The notes under the pieces were generated by a model. That model saw only the letters and a program-made list of their open reading frames with translations, made no database searches and was not told where the DNA came from. DNA of 5,972 nt from an uncultured Rhodospirillales bacterium (GTDB lineage: Bacteria > Pseudomonadota > Alphaproteobacteria > Rhodospirillales > Defluviicoccaceae), in assembly GCA_937127205.1 (NCBI GenBank), contig CAKZLS010000443.1, forward strand, positions 1 to 5,972, in the 5' to 3' direction. Below, piece by piece: positions 1 through 5,620 of the stretch (the first letter of the stretch is position 1; each line of letters starts with the position of its first letter). Position numbers and translations under genes: made by a program.

Positions 1-2016
1 GACCAGCACTTCCGCGAGCATCGCGCCGCGGCTATCCAGCGCCGCGGCCGGCGTCGCACGATAGCCCCCGAGCAGCCGCGATACGCGGGTCCGGGAAATA
101 GCCTCCCGGGCCAGGTGCATGTTGAGCGGCGGCAGCGCCAGTGCCGTATCCGCCATGATCTCCACCGCGGTGCCGCCGTGGCCGAACAGGATGACCGGAC
201 CGAACTGGTGATCGTCGATGACGCCGACGATCAGCTCAAAGGCGTCCGGCCTCTTCACCATGGGCTGGACCGCAAAGCCCTCCACCCGCGCGTCCGGTAT
301 CTTCTCTCGAACGCGACCGAGCATCGCCTCCGCGGCCTCGCGCACGGCCGCCGGCGAGCGCAGGTCGAGAGCGACGCCGCCTACGTCGGACTTATGGGAG
401 ATATCCCGAGACAAGATCTTCAAGGCCACCGGGCCGCCAAGCTCATCCGCCTGCCGGGCCGCCTCCTCCGGATCCTTGGCGATGGTCGTGGCGGCTACGG
501 GAATGGCGTAGGCTTGCAGCACGGCCTTGGCTTCCGGCTCGGTCAACCACTCCCGGCCTTCTTCGAGAGCTCCGTCAATAAGGGCGCGCGCGGCCTCGAC
601 GTTGGGCGAAAACTCCTCGGGAATGGAGTCCGGAATCTGCGTCAGCGATTCCTGGTTCCGCCGATAGTTGACCATATCGATGAACGCCCGCACCGACCGC
701 TCCGGCGTAAAGTACGTCGATAAACCGTACTCGGAGAACAATCGGCGCGGCTCCCGCGCCGCGTCCTCGCCGAGCCAGCAGGTCAAGACGCAGCGGTTGG
801 CCCCGCCCACGGCATTGATAACGGCTTGAGCGGCGTCGGTTCCGGACGCGACGGCCGCCGGGCAGTTGAGTACGAGGACCGCGTCGGCGCCGGGATCCTT
901 GAGCAGGACCTCCAACGCCTTACCATAGCGTTCACCCGGCGCGTCGCCGATGATGTCCACCGGGTTGGCATGAGACCATGTGGGCGGCAGCACGGCGTTG
1001 AGTGCTTCGATCGTGTCCTCGGAGAGCTCGGCGAGCTGGCCGCCGAAATCCATCAACGCGTCGGTGGCCATGACGCCGACCCCGCCGCCGTTGGTCAGGA
1101 TGGCAAGCCTGTCGCCCTTCGCGGCCTGCCGGTGAGCGAGGGTCTCCACGGCACCGAACAACCCTCCGAAATCCATGACCCGCAGCATGCCGGCGCGGCG
1201 AAAGGCGGCGTCGTAAACGGCGTCGCGCCCCGCCAGTGCGCCGGTGTGCGAGGTCGCTGCCTTGGCCGCCTCAGGATGGCGTCCGGATTTGACCACGATG
1301 ACCGGCTTGATCCGTGCCGCCGCCCGCGCCGCCGACATGAACTTCCGAGCGTGGGTGACTCCTTCGATGTAGAGAAGGATACCCCGGACCTTGGGCTCGC
1401 TCGCCAAGTAGTCCAGCATGTCGCCAAAATCTATGTCGCTCATGTCGCCGAGCGACACGAAGTGCGAAAACCCGATGCCGCGCGCCGTCGCCCAGTCGAG
1501 CACAGCCGTCACCACCGCTCCCGATTGAGCGACGAAGGCGAGGTTGCCCTGCCCCGGCTGGATATGCGCGAAACTCGGATTCAATCCGACGTGAGGCACC
1601 ATGATGCCTAAACAGTTGGGCCCGACAATTCGCAGTGTGTGGGGTCGCGCCGCGTCCAGCATTGCCTGTCGAAGCGAACCACCGCTGCCGTCGTGTCCCG
1701 CCCCGAAACCCGCCGTAATGACCACCGCCGCCTTGGTGCCGCGCGCGCCGAGAGCCGCAATCAAGCCCGGAACCGTCGGCGGCGGCGTGGCGATCACCGC
1801 CAGATCGGGGGTCATCGGCAGCGCATCGATATCGCGGTACGTCAGCACGCCCTCGATGGCGTCATGCTTGGGATTGACCGGCATGATCGGGCCGTCGAAG
1901 CCGGAATTGAATAGATTATGGGCGAGGACGGCACCCACCGAAGAAACCTTCTTGCTTGCGCCAATCAGCGCCACGGACCGGGGTTTGAAGACGAAATCGA
2001 GATTTCGGATGCTCAC
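1..2016 (-). CDS. NDP-forming acyl-CoA synthetase (acetate-CoA ligase, ADP-forming, superfamily), C-terminus cut by window edge
   Basis: The 672 codons present read without a stop from a GTG at 2016 down to position 1, so the C-terminus is missing. Family enzymes interconvert acyl-CoA + ADP + Pi and acid + CoA + ATP in the cytoplasm through a phosphohistidine relay. Domains in order: CoA-binding Rossmann domain from about residue 9 (SVALIGAS), succinyl-CoA-ligase-like domains with GPNCLGI at 132-138 and AQSGAVVT near 163-170, the phosphorylated-histidine loop SHTGALAG with His257, and an ATP-grasp domain beginning near 491 (LTEPEAKAVL) with HKSDVGGV at His541. Both histidines sit where the ADP-forming acetyl-CoA synthetase relay has them, so the enzyme looks intact as far as seen. 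The start is fixed by an in-frame TAA 18 bp upstream; the ribosome site is poor. Stand-alone members end near 700 residues, whereas lysine-acetyltransferase fusions carry a further GNAT domain; the cut hides which this is. The acyl substrate cannot be told. Confidence 0.93.
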   Translation of the reverse strand, partial: MSIRNLDFVFKPRSVALIGASKKVSSVGAVLAHNLFNSGFDGPIMPVNPKHDAIEGVLTYRDIDALPMTPDLAVIATPPPTVPGLIAALGARGTKAAVVITAGFGAGHDGSGGSLRQAMLDAARPHTLRIVGPNCLGIMVPHVGLNPSFAHIQPGQGNLAFVAQSGAVVTAVLDWATARGIGFSHFVSLGDMSDIDFGDMLDYLASEPKVRGILLYIEGVTHARKFMSAARAAARIKPVIVVKSGRHPEAAKAATSHTGALAGRDAVYDAAFRRAGMLRVMDFGGLFGAVETLAHRQAAKGDRLAILTNGGGVGVMATDALMDFGGQLAELSEDTIEALNAVLPPTWSHANPVDIIGDAPGERYGKALEVLLKDPGADAVLVLNCPAAVASGTDAAQAVINAVGGANRCVLTCWLGEDAAREPRRLFSEYGLSTYFTPERSVRAFIDMVNYRRNQESLTQIPDSIPEEFSPNVEAARALIDGALEEGREWLTEPEAKAVLQAYAIPVAATTIAKDPEEAARQADELGGPVALKILSRDISHKSDVGGVALDLRSPAAVREAAEAMLGRVREKIPDARVEGFAVQPMVKRPDAFELIVGVIDDHQFGPVILFGHGGTAVEIMADTALALPPLNMHLAREAISRTRVSRLLGGYRATPAAALDSRGAMLAEVLV

Positions 2017-2277
2017 AGCCGATATTTCCGTTTACAAAATTTTAGAGCCATATCCCTATAAACTAGACGATTGCCGGGCGCTGGAGATAGCCACGATTTA
2101 ATGACACGATTCGGCGGCAATCGCGCGTCCGATCCGCCGCATTGAACGCCGCCGAAGCCAAATTGGCGTTCGCAGGGTCACATTTGCTTGAATATGGCGT
2201 GCAAGGGAATTGCTGCTCTTGATTTCACCGCCAAGGTAATAAGACTAACGTAGGTACAATTGGTTCGGGGAAAATCC
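2017..2277. other. Divergent intergenic region with weak promoter candidates
   Basis: This 261-bp gap between two divergent genes is AT-richer than its flanks and holds no convincing ORF. On the minus strand TAAAAT (2044-2039) is a fair -10 hexamer for the acyl-CoA synthetase, but no good -35 lies at the right distance. On the plus strand TACAAT (2255-2260) is a good -10 match, also without a clear -35; if used, it would give a very short leader for the transpeptidase. An imperfectly explained inverted repeat, GAACGCC (2144-2150) and GGCGTTC (2165-2171), lies in the middle. All promoter calls here are tentative. Confidence 0.3.
2267..2271 (+). promoter_or_regulatory. Ribosome binding site deciding the transpeptidase start
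   Basis: GGGGA lies 6 nt before the GTG at 2278. The in-frame TTG at 2260 would lengthen the protein by six residues but has no comparable purine-rich stretch before it. GTG at 2278 is therefore preferred; the TTG start would give a more positively charged signal-peptide n-region and cannot be excluded. Confidence 0.6.
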
Positions 2278-2811
2278 GTGCTGAGATTTACATTTTTCGG
2301 TTTGCTGGGTGTCTTGGTTTTGGCCGCGTGCCTTACCCATCCGTCTCAATCGCGCGCCGAAGTGCGCGCCGACGTTTTCCGATCGTTCCAAGTGGACAAG
2401 GTGCTGGTCCTCAAGTCCAAGCGCCGCATGCACTTGCTGCGCCGCGGCCAGATCCTGCGCACCTATCAGATTTCCCTGGGACGTACACCCTCGGGCAAGA
2501 AAGTCAGGCAAGGGGACGGCAAGACCCCGGAAGGCTGGTACGTGCTCGATACGCGGAACCCCCGAAGCAAATTTTACCGGTCCATGCATGTCTCGTATCC
2601 CAACGAGGCCGACAAAGCGCGCGCCCGCGCCATGGGCGTGTCCCCCGGTGGGGCCATCATGATCCATGGGGAACCGAATCACCTGCAGAATATCGGGTTT
2701 AACGGCCGCGGCCTCGACTGGACCGAGGGTTGCATCGCGGTCACCAATCGGGAAATGGATGAAATCTGGAATAACGTTCCCGACGGCACCCCCATTGAGA
2801 TTCGGCCCTGA
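2278..2811 (+). CDS. Exported L,D-transpeptidase, YkuD domain
   Basis: This is a 177-residue protein. A short basic n-region and a hydrophobic stretch lead to a lipobox-like LAAC with Cys18, so it is probably a lipoprotein; cleavage by signal peptidase I after QSRA is the alternative. The YkuD catalytic domain runs from about residue 41 to the end. Visible motifs are GDGKTPEGWYVLD, IMIHG with His130, and DWTEGCIAV with catalytic Cys152, matching the family's H...(S/T)xGC nucleophile arrangement. Family enzymes act in the periplasm: they form 3-3 peptidoglycan crosslinks, attach lipoproteins to diaminopimelate, or cleave such links. Which of these applies cannot be read from the protein. The next gene, 159 bp downstream on the same strand, encodes an Lpp-like lipoprotein ending in lysine, which makes lipoprotein attachment a reasonable hypothesis. 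The protein is small and lacks a recognisable LysM or other peptidoglycan-binding domain. Confidence 0.93.
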   Translation: MLRFTFFGLLGVLVLAACLTHPSQSRAEVRADVFRSFQVDKVLVLKSKRRMHLLRRGQILRTYQISLGRTPSGKKVRQGDGKTPEGWYVLDTRNPRSKFYRSMHVSYPNEADKARARAMGVSPGGAIMIHGEPNHLQNIGFNGRGLDWTEGCIAVTNREMDEIWNNVPDGTPIEIRP

Positions 2812-2970
2812 AAAATTTCCTTGAATCGGCTCAAACGCGGCCACGCATCTACCGCGCCGGGACGCAAAGCTTGATTTCCGCCATCGGTCTTTTTAAAGGA
2901 GGGGTAACGCGGCGACCGTTTTGCCGCGCGACGGTACCTGCCGAACCAGGAAGTGAATGCGGAGGATAGT
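2812..2970 (+). other. Leader/intergenic region before the lipoprotein gene
   Basis: No intrinsic terminator is visible after the transpeptidase, so read-through into the lipoprotein is possible. A weak promoter candidate, TTGATT (2871-2876) and TTTAAA (2892-2897), has a short 15-bp spacer. AAAGGAGGGG at 2895-2904 is a near-perfect Shine-Dalgarno sequence with no start codon at a usable distance. It is followed by a possible hairpin, CGCGGC (2908-2913) with GCCGCG (2923-2928). The combination suggests that the lipoprotein has its own leader, but this is inference. Confidence 0.3.
2961..2965 (+). promoter_or_regulatory. Strong ribosome binding site for the lipoprotein gene
   Basis: GGAGG lies 5 nt before the ATG at 2971. 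This fixes the start at 2971 rather than at the in-frame GTG at 2953, which has no such site and would put six extra residues, including two acidic ones, before the basic signal-peptide n-region. The strength of the site fits an abundant structural lipoprotein. Confidence 0.85.
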
Positions 2971-3258
2971 ATGAAATTGGCTTTGAAGAGAGCCGTTCCG
3001 TTTGCGGTCGTGGCCGCCACGTTGGCTGTCGGCGCGTGCGCGTCGCAAGGCGACGTCGACGCATTGCGCAGCGATATCGCGCAACTTAGGGACGAGGTTC
3101 GGGCCACCAAGGCCGAATCGGTAAAAGCTCAGGAAATGTCCTTGCAGGCATCGAACAACGCGGCGGCGGCGGCGGCGGAAGCCCGCAACGCGGCGGCGGC
3201 GGCCAATGCCGCGGCGGAAAGAGCCGAGCGGATGTTCCAGAAGACGCTTCGCAAGTAG
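2971..3258 (+). CDS. Lpp/OprI-type alanine-zipper outer-membrane lipoprotein
   Basis: This is a 95-residue protein. The basic n-region (KLALKR), hydrophobic core and lipobox-like VGAC end at Cys23, the predicted lipidated residue. The residue after the Cys is Ala rather than Asp, consistent with outer-membrane sorting. The mature part, about 73 residues, is a single predicted helix: a heptad-rich segment (DALRSDIAQLRDEV) followed by an alanine-rich stretch (about residues 62-84) and the tail AERAERMFQKTLRK. Both alanine content and the C-terminal lysine resemble Pseudomonas OprI and E. coli Lpp (mature length about 58-64), which form coiled-coil trimers tying the outer membrane to peptidoglycan. 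In E. coli the terminal lysine is linked to diaminopimelate by L,D-transpeptidases, and one is encoded immediately upstream. Covalent attachment here is inferred, not shown. A general coiled-coil lipoprotein without peptidoglycan linkage is the alternative. Confidence 0.88.
   Translation: MKLALKRAVPFAVVAATLAVGACASQGDVDALRSDIAQLRDEVRATKAESVKAQEMSLQASNNAAAAAAEARNAAAAANAAAERAERMFQKTLRK
3160..3219 (+). repeat. GCG codon runs within the lipoprotein gene
   Basis: Six consecutive GCG codons (3160-3177) and four more (3190-3201) form a short trinucleotide repeat coding for alanine, followed by further Ala codons and GAA. The two runs share the context AAC-GCG-GCG, giving an imperfect 30-bp tandem unit (AAC...GAA at 3157-3180 and 3187-3219). 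Slippage would add or remove alanines without shifting the frame, changing the length of the alanine zipper. Confidence 0.75.
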
Positions 3259-3361
3259 CAAGCGACCAGCGATCAATCACGCGACTGCGCGAGAGACGGC
3301 TATTCGTTTCGTTTTTCGGCAATGTGGTTTGTTGTGCGTGCCATCGTGATTTGGTTGTGAG

Positions 3362-3388
3362 AAAGTCCGCCCCGTGGGGCGGACTTTT
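3362..3388 (+). terminator. Intrinsic terminator-like hairpin between the lipoprotein and symporter genes
   Basis: AAAGTCCGCCC (3362-3372) pairs perfectly with GGGCGGACTTT (3377-3387), giving an 11-bp GC-rich stem with a CGTG loop. The right arm ends in TTTT, a short U-tract partly inside the stem. It is the expected end of the lipoprotein transcript, about 100 nt after its stop codon. Because the 5' side starts with AAA, it could also terminate minus-strand transcription. It ends 16 nt before the symporter ATG, so it may alternatively act as an attenuator in that gene's leader. Confidence 0.8.
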
Positions 3389-3404
3389 GCGTTGAGCGGA
3401 AAAC

Positions 3405-5291
3405 ATGGGCACTCTCGGCAACCTGGCTGTCGTCGATGCGCTGATCATCGCGGCATTCTTGCTGGCCATCATGGTGGCCGGTTATGCCTTGTCGCGGGCC
3501 GCGTCCAAGGGGCTGGACGACTATTTCCTCGGCGGCAGGAAGATCCCCTGGTGGATCCTCGGTGTGTCCAACTCGTCTTCGAATTTCGACATGGCCGGCA
3601 CGATGATCATCGTCGGGCTGGTGTTCGCGTTGGGCTACCAGGGGTTTTTGGTGGAGATGCGGGGCGGTGTCGGCATTGCGCTCGCCTTCATCATGGTGTT
3701 CCTCGCCAAGTGGCTGCGGCGCTCGCGGGTGATGACGTCGGCGCAATGGATGCGGCTGCGGTTCGGAACCGACCGCCAAGGCCAAGCGGCGCATCTGCTC
3801 AGCGCCGTCGCCAATGTCGCCCTGTCACTGGGGATGATCATCTACTTTTCCAAGGGCGGGGGTAAATTCCTTACCTACTTTCTGCCGTTTTCGGAGTTTA
3901 CCTGCATCGTCGCCATGGTGTCGATCGGCCTGTTCTATACGCTGATGTCCGGGCTGTACGGCGTGGTTTTCACCGACGTGATCCAGATGGTGGTGATGAC
4001 GCTCACGTCGATCTTCATCACCGCCTACGCCTTCGACCTGATGCCCACGGTCACCTTGCCCGCGGGTTTCATGACCCTTGATTTGAGCACACCGACCTAC
4101 ATGGGAGGCGCGCTTGGCGGCCAACCGCCGGAGACCATGGAGGCCATCTTCATGTTCTTCGGGCTCAGCGTGTTCCTCTGGGTTCTCCGGTCCACCATCG
4201 AGGGCATGGGCGGCGTCGGCGGCTATACCGACCAGCGTTTCTTCGCCGCGCGGTCCGAGCGCGAGGCCGGGCTGGTGGCGCTGGAAAGTATCGTGCTCTC
4301 GGCGTTCCGCTGGACCATGATTGCCGGCCTGGTGGTCATGGGCTATGCGATTCTCGCGGGTGGCGGCGACACCGCCGCTTTGATCCTCGAAGATCCCGAA
4401 AACGTCCTGCCGGTGGTCATCGGCGAAATGCTGCCGGTGGGGATCACCGGCATCGTCATCGTCGGCCTGATCGCCGCCGCCATGTCCACGTTCGATTCCA
4501 CGCTGAACGCCGGCGCGTCCTACATCGTTAAGGACATCTACCAGACCTACCTGCACCCCGAGGCGTCGCAGCGGAGATTGGTGGCGGTATCGCGCTGGGC
4601 GACCCTCGGGCTGTGCGTCGCCGGCGTCGGACTGGCGGCGTTCATCCCCAACATCAATGTAATCTGGAGCTTCGTGACGATGGGATTGGGCGCGGGCCTG
4701 TTCGTGCCGCTGTTTCTGCGCTGGTATTGGCCGCGCCTTAACGGTTACGGGTTCGCCTTCGGAACGGGCGCCGGCATGATCGCCGGAATCACCTTCAAGG
4801 CGATCCTGGCCTGGCCGCTCTACGGGTCGTTCACCGGCACCATCCTGGTGGCGCTGGCGGTCAGCGTCGGCGTGTCGCTATTGACCAAACCCACGGACCG
4901 CGACGTGCTCGTCCGGTTCTGGCACCAGATCAATCCCTGGGGCTTCTGGTCCAGCTACGCGCGCGATGCTCAGGCACAGGGCCTGATCACCGAACAAACC
5001 AAACGCGCGCTTGCCCGCGAACGGCGCACCGACGTCATCGCGCTCGGTTTCGCCCTGCCCTTCCAAGTGGCGCTGCTGATCGCCGCCATGGCCTTCGTAT
5101 TCCACGACTGGGGCAAGTTCAGCGTCGCTGGCGCGGTGACCCTAGTCAGCGCCGTTGGCCTCTATTTTTTCTGGTACCGCAACCTGAAGACCCCCGGCGT
5201 CTGTGCCCGGGAGGACGCCCATTTTGGACCGCTGGTACGCCAACGGATCGAACCGCCGAGCCCGAATTCGATCGACGTGGACCGGCGCTAA
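3405..5291 (+). CDS. Sodium:solute symporter family (SSS/SLC5) permease
   Basis: This 628-residue inner-membrane protein should couple solute uptake to the sodium gradient. About 15 hydrophobic segments can be read, the first at residues 9-29. Family landmarks are DYFLGGRKIPWW after TM1, SGLYGVVFTDVIQ at 182-194, and AAAMSTFDSTLN with Ser361, Thr362, Asp364 and Ser365, in the region that forms the Na2 sodium site of LeuT-fold SLC5 proteins such as vSGLT. A soluble loop (about 505-545, including RFWHQINPWGFW) precedes two extra C-terminal helices and a polar tail, as in longer SSS members. ATG at 3405 is chosen because it leaves a short N-terminus before TM1; only a weak AGCGGA site precedes it. 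No substrate can be inferred: the family carries sugars, amino acids, organic acids, nucleosides and others. The gene sits directly behind a terminator-like hairpin, and a probable outer-membrane protein gene follows 329 bp later. Confidence 0.95.
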   Translation: MGTLGNLAVVDALIIAAFLLAIMVAGYALSRAASKGLDDYFLGGRKIPWWILGVSNSSSNFDMAGTMIIVGLVFALGYQGFLVEMRGGVGIALAFIMVFLAKWLRRSRVMTSAQWMRLRFGTDRQGQAAHLLSAVANVALSLGMIIYFSKGGGKFLTYFLPFSEFTCIVAMVSIGLFYTLMSGLYGVVFTDVIQMVVMTLTSIFITAYAFDLMPTVTLPAGFMTLDLSTPTYMGGALGGQPPETMEAIFMFFGLSVFLWVLRSTIEGMGGVGGYTDQRFFAARSEREAGLVALESIVLSAFRWTMIAGLVVMGYAILAGGGDTAALILEDPENVLPVVIGEMLPVGITGIVIVGLIAAAMSTFDSTLNAGASYIVKDIYQTYLHPEASQRRLVAVSRWATLGLCVAGVGLAAFIPNINVIWSFVTMGLGAGLFVPLFLRWYWPRLNGYGFAFGTGAGMIAGITFKAILAWPLYGSFTGTILVALAVSVGVSLLTKPTDRDVLVRFWHQINPWGFWSSYARDAQAQGLITEQTKRALARERRTDVIALGFALPFQVALLIAAMAFVFHDWGKFSVAGAVTLVSAVGLYFFWYRNLKTPGVCAREDAHFGPLVRQRIEPPSPNSIDVDRR

Positions 5292-5372
5292 GCATCCGGT
5301 TTATCGGCGGGTATTTCGCCAACCACCCCCACTACACCTCCGGTAAGCACCCCTCTCATCCCGCACAACCCC

Positions 5373-5399
5373 TTGATTATACCCCTATTGGGGTATAAA
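5373..5399 (+). promoter_or_regulatory. Candidate sigma-70-type promoter for the last gene
   Basis: TTGATT (5373-5378) matches four of six bases of the TTGACA -35 box, and TATAAA (5394-5399) matches five of six of the TATAAT -10 box. The spacer is 15 bp, shorter than the ideal 17 (16 if the -35 box is read as CTTGAT). The site lies in the first stretch after the symporter that is AT-rich enough for a promoter. Transcription would begin near 5406. This is pattern matching only. Confidence 0.45.
5377..5398. promoter_or_regulatory. Perfect 9-bp inverted repeat, CsoR/RcnR/FrmR-like operator candidate
   Basis: Arms TTATACCCC (5377-5385) and GGGGTATAA (5390-5398) flank TATT with no mismatch. The AT-flanked C-tract/G-tract design (ATACCCC...GGGGTAT) is typical of operators for the CsoR/RcnR/FrmR family, which senses copper, nickel/cobalt, formaldehyde or persulfide. 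The repeat overlaps both promoter hexamers, so a bound repressor would block polymerase. It is not followed by a U-tract on either strand, so a terminator is unlikely. No regulator gene of this family lies in the window. Confidence 0.5.
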
Positions 5400-5528
5400 A
5401 GTGACCCAGGGATTGAGAGAGACAGTGATGGCGCGGTGTCGAACGCCGCGCCGGCCAATACCGGAAACCATGGGCCGAACCGGCCGTTTCTTCGTGTGGC
5501 ATTCCGGTGAGAGAGGGGAACCAAAACC

Positions 5529-5597
5529 ATGGCCCACAACGGGCATGCGCGCACGGGCTCCACCCTGGAAGCCCGAAAACGGGCTTCAATTCCCTGA
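5529..5597 (+). CDS. Possible 22-codon leader ORF
   Basis: ATG at 5529 is preceded by GAGGGGA (5513-5519) 9 nt upstream, a better ribosome site than that of the gene downstream. It encodes a short basic peptide, MAHNGHARTGSTLEARKRAS followed by Ile-Pro and TGA, ending 23 nt before the ATG at 5621. The hairpin at 5568-5587 lies within its last third. It has no recognised family and no clear run of a regulatory amino acid. It may be chance, or a leader peptide that couples translation to the next gene. Confidence 0.2.
   Translation: MAHNGHARTGSTLEARKRASIP
5568..5587 (+). repeat. Hairpin in the leader of the last gene
   Basis: GAAGCCCG (5568-5575) and CGGGCTTC (5580-5587) pair perfectly over 8 bp around an AAAA tetraloop. 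No U-tract follows, so this is not an ordinary intrinsic terminator. It lies 33 nt before the ATG at 5621 and could structure the 5' untranslated region. Confidence 0.6.
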
Positions 5598-5609
5598 CGT
5601 TGGACGTCA
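5595..5609. repeat. Short palindrome TGACGT-TGG-ACGTCA
   Basis: Two 6-bp arms are separated by 3 bp, centred 19 bp before the ATG at 5621. This occupies the place where a ribosome site would be expected, and no GGAG-like sequence is present there. It could be a protein-binding site or a second small RNA hairpin. Confidence 0.4.
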
Positions 5610-5620
5610 ACCGATCGGCC

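Larger units (their letters stand above)
5292..5620 (+). other. Gene-free region with promoter, operator-like palindrome and structured leader
   Basis: These 329 bp separate the symporter from the last gene and hold no convincing protein gene. No intrinsic terminator with a U-tract follows the symporter. From left to right: a C-rich stretch (5325-5370), the promoter and palindrome (5373-5399), a GC-rich inverted repeat GGCGCGG/CCGCGCC (5430-5436 and 5446-5452), a possible 22-codon leader ORF (5529-5597), a hairpin (5568-5587) and a short palindrome (5595-5609). If transcription starts near 5406, the downstream gene has an unusually long structured leader of about 215 nt. Confidence 0.5.

Noticed and set aside
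115..2101. Several plus-strand open frames (115-723, 826-1611, 1601-2101) opposite the acyl-CoA synthetase.
   Set aside because: They are Arg/His-rich antisense translations of a minus-strand gene with clear family motifs throughout, and show no recognisable domains or good ribosome sites.
2260..2277. TTG at 2260 as the transpeptidase start.
   Set aside because: No ribosome site precedes it, and it overlaps a TACAAT sequence. GTG 2278 has GGGGA at proper spacing. It is kept as an alternative because its n-region would be more basic.
2245..2844. A 199-codon minus-strand open frame opposite the transpeptidase.
   Set aside because: It overlaps the YkuD gene completely, and its sequence mirrors that gene's codon pattern without known motifs.
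2893..3794. Minus-strand open frames opposite the lipoprotein gene and symporter start.
   Set aside because: They run through a terminator hairpin and the lipoprotein's alanine codons (giving proline, arginine or cysteine runs), as expected for antisense shadows.
3825..4556. A 243-codon minus-strand open frame, His/Asp/Glu-rich.
   Set aside because: It is antisense to hydrophobic transmembrane codons of the symporter, which produces just this polar composition.
5377..5398. The palindrome after the symporter as its intrinsic terminator.
   Set aside because: The stem has AT ends and is followed by AA and GTGACC rather than a U-tract; the minus strand also lacks a U-tract. The position between promoter-like hexamers fits an operator better.
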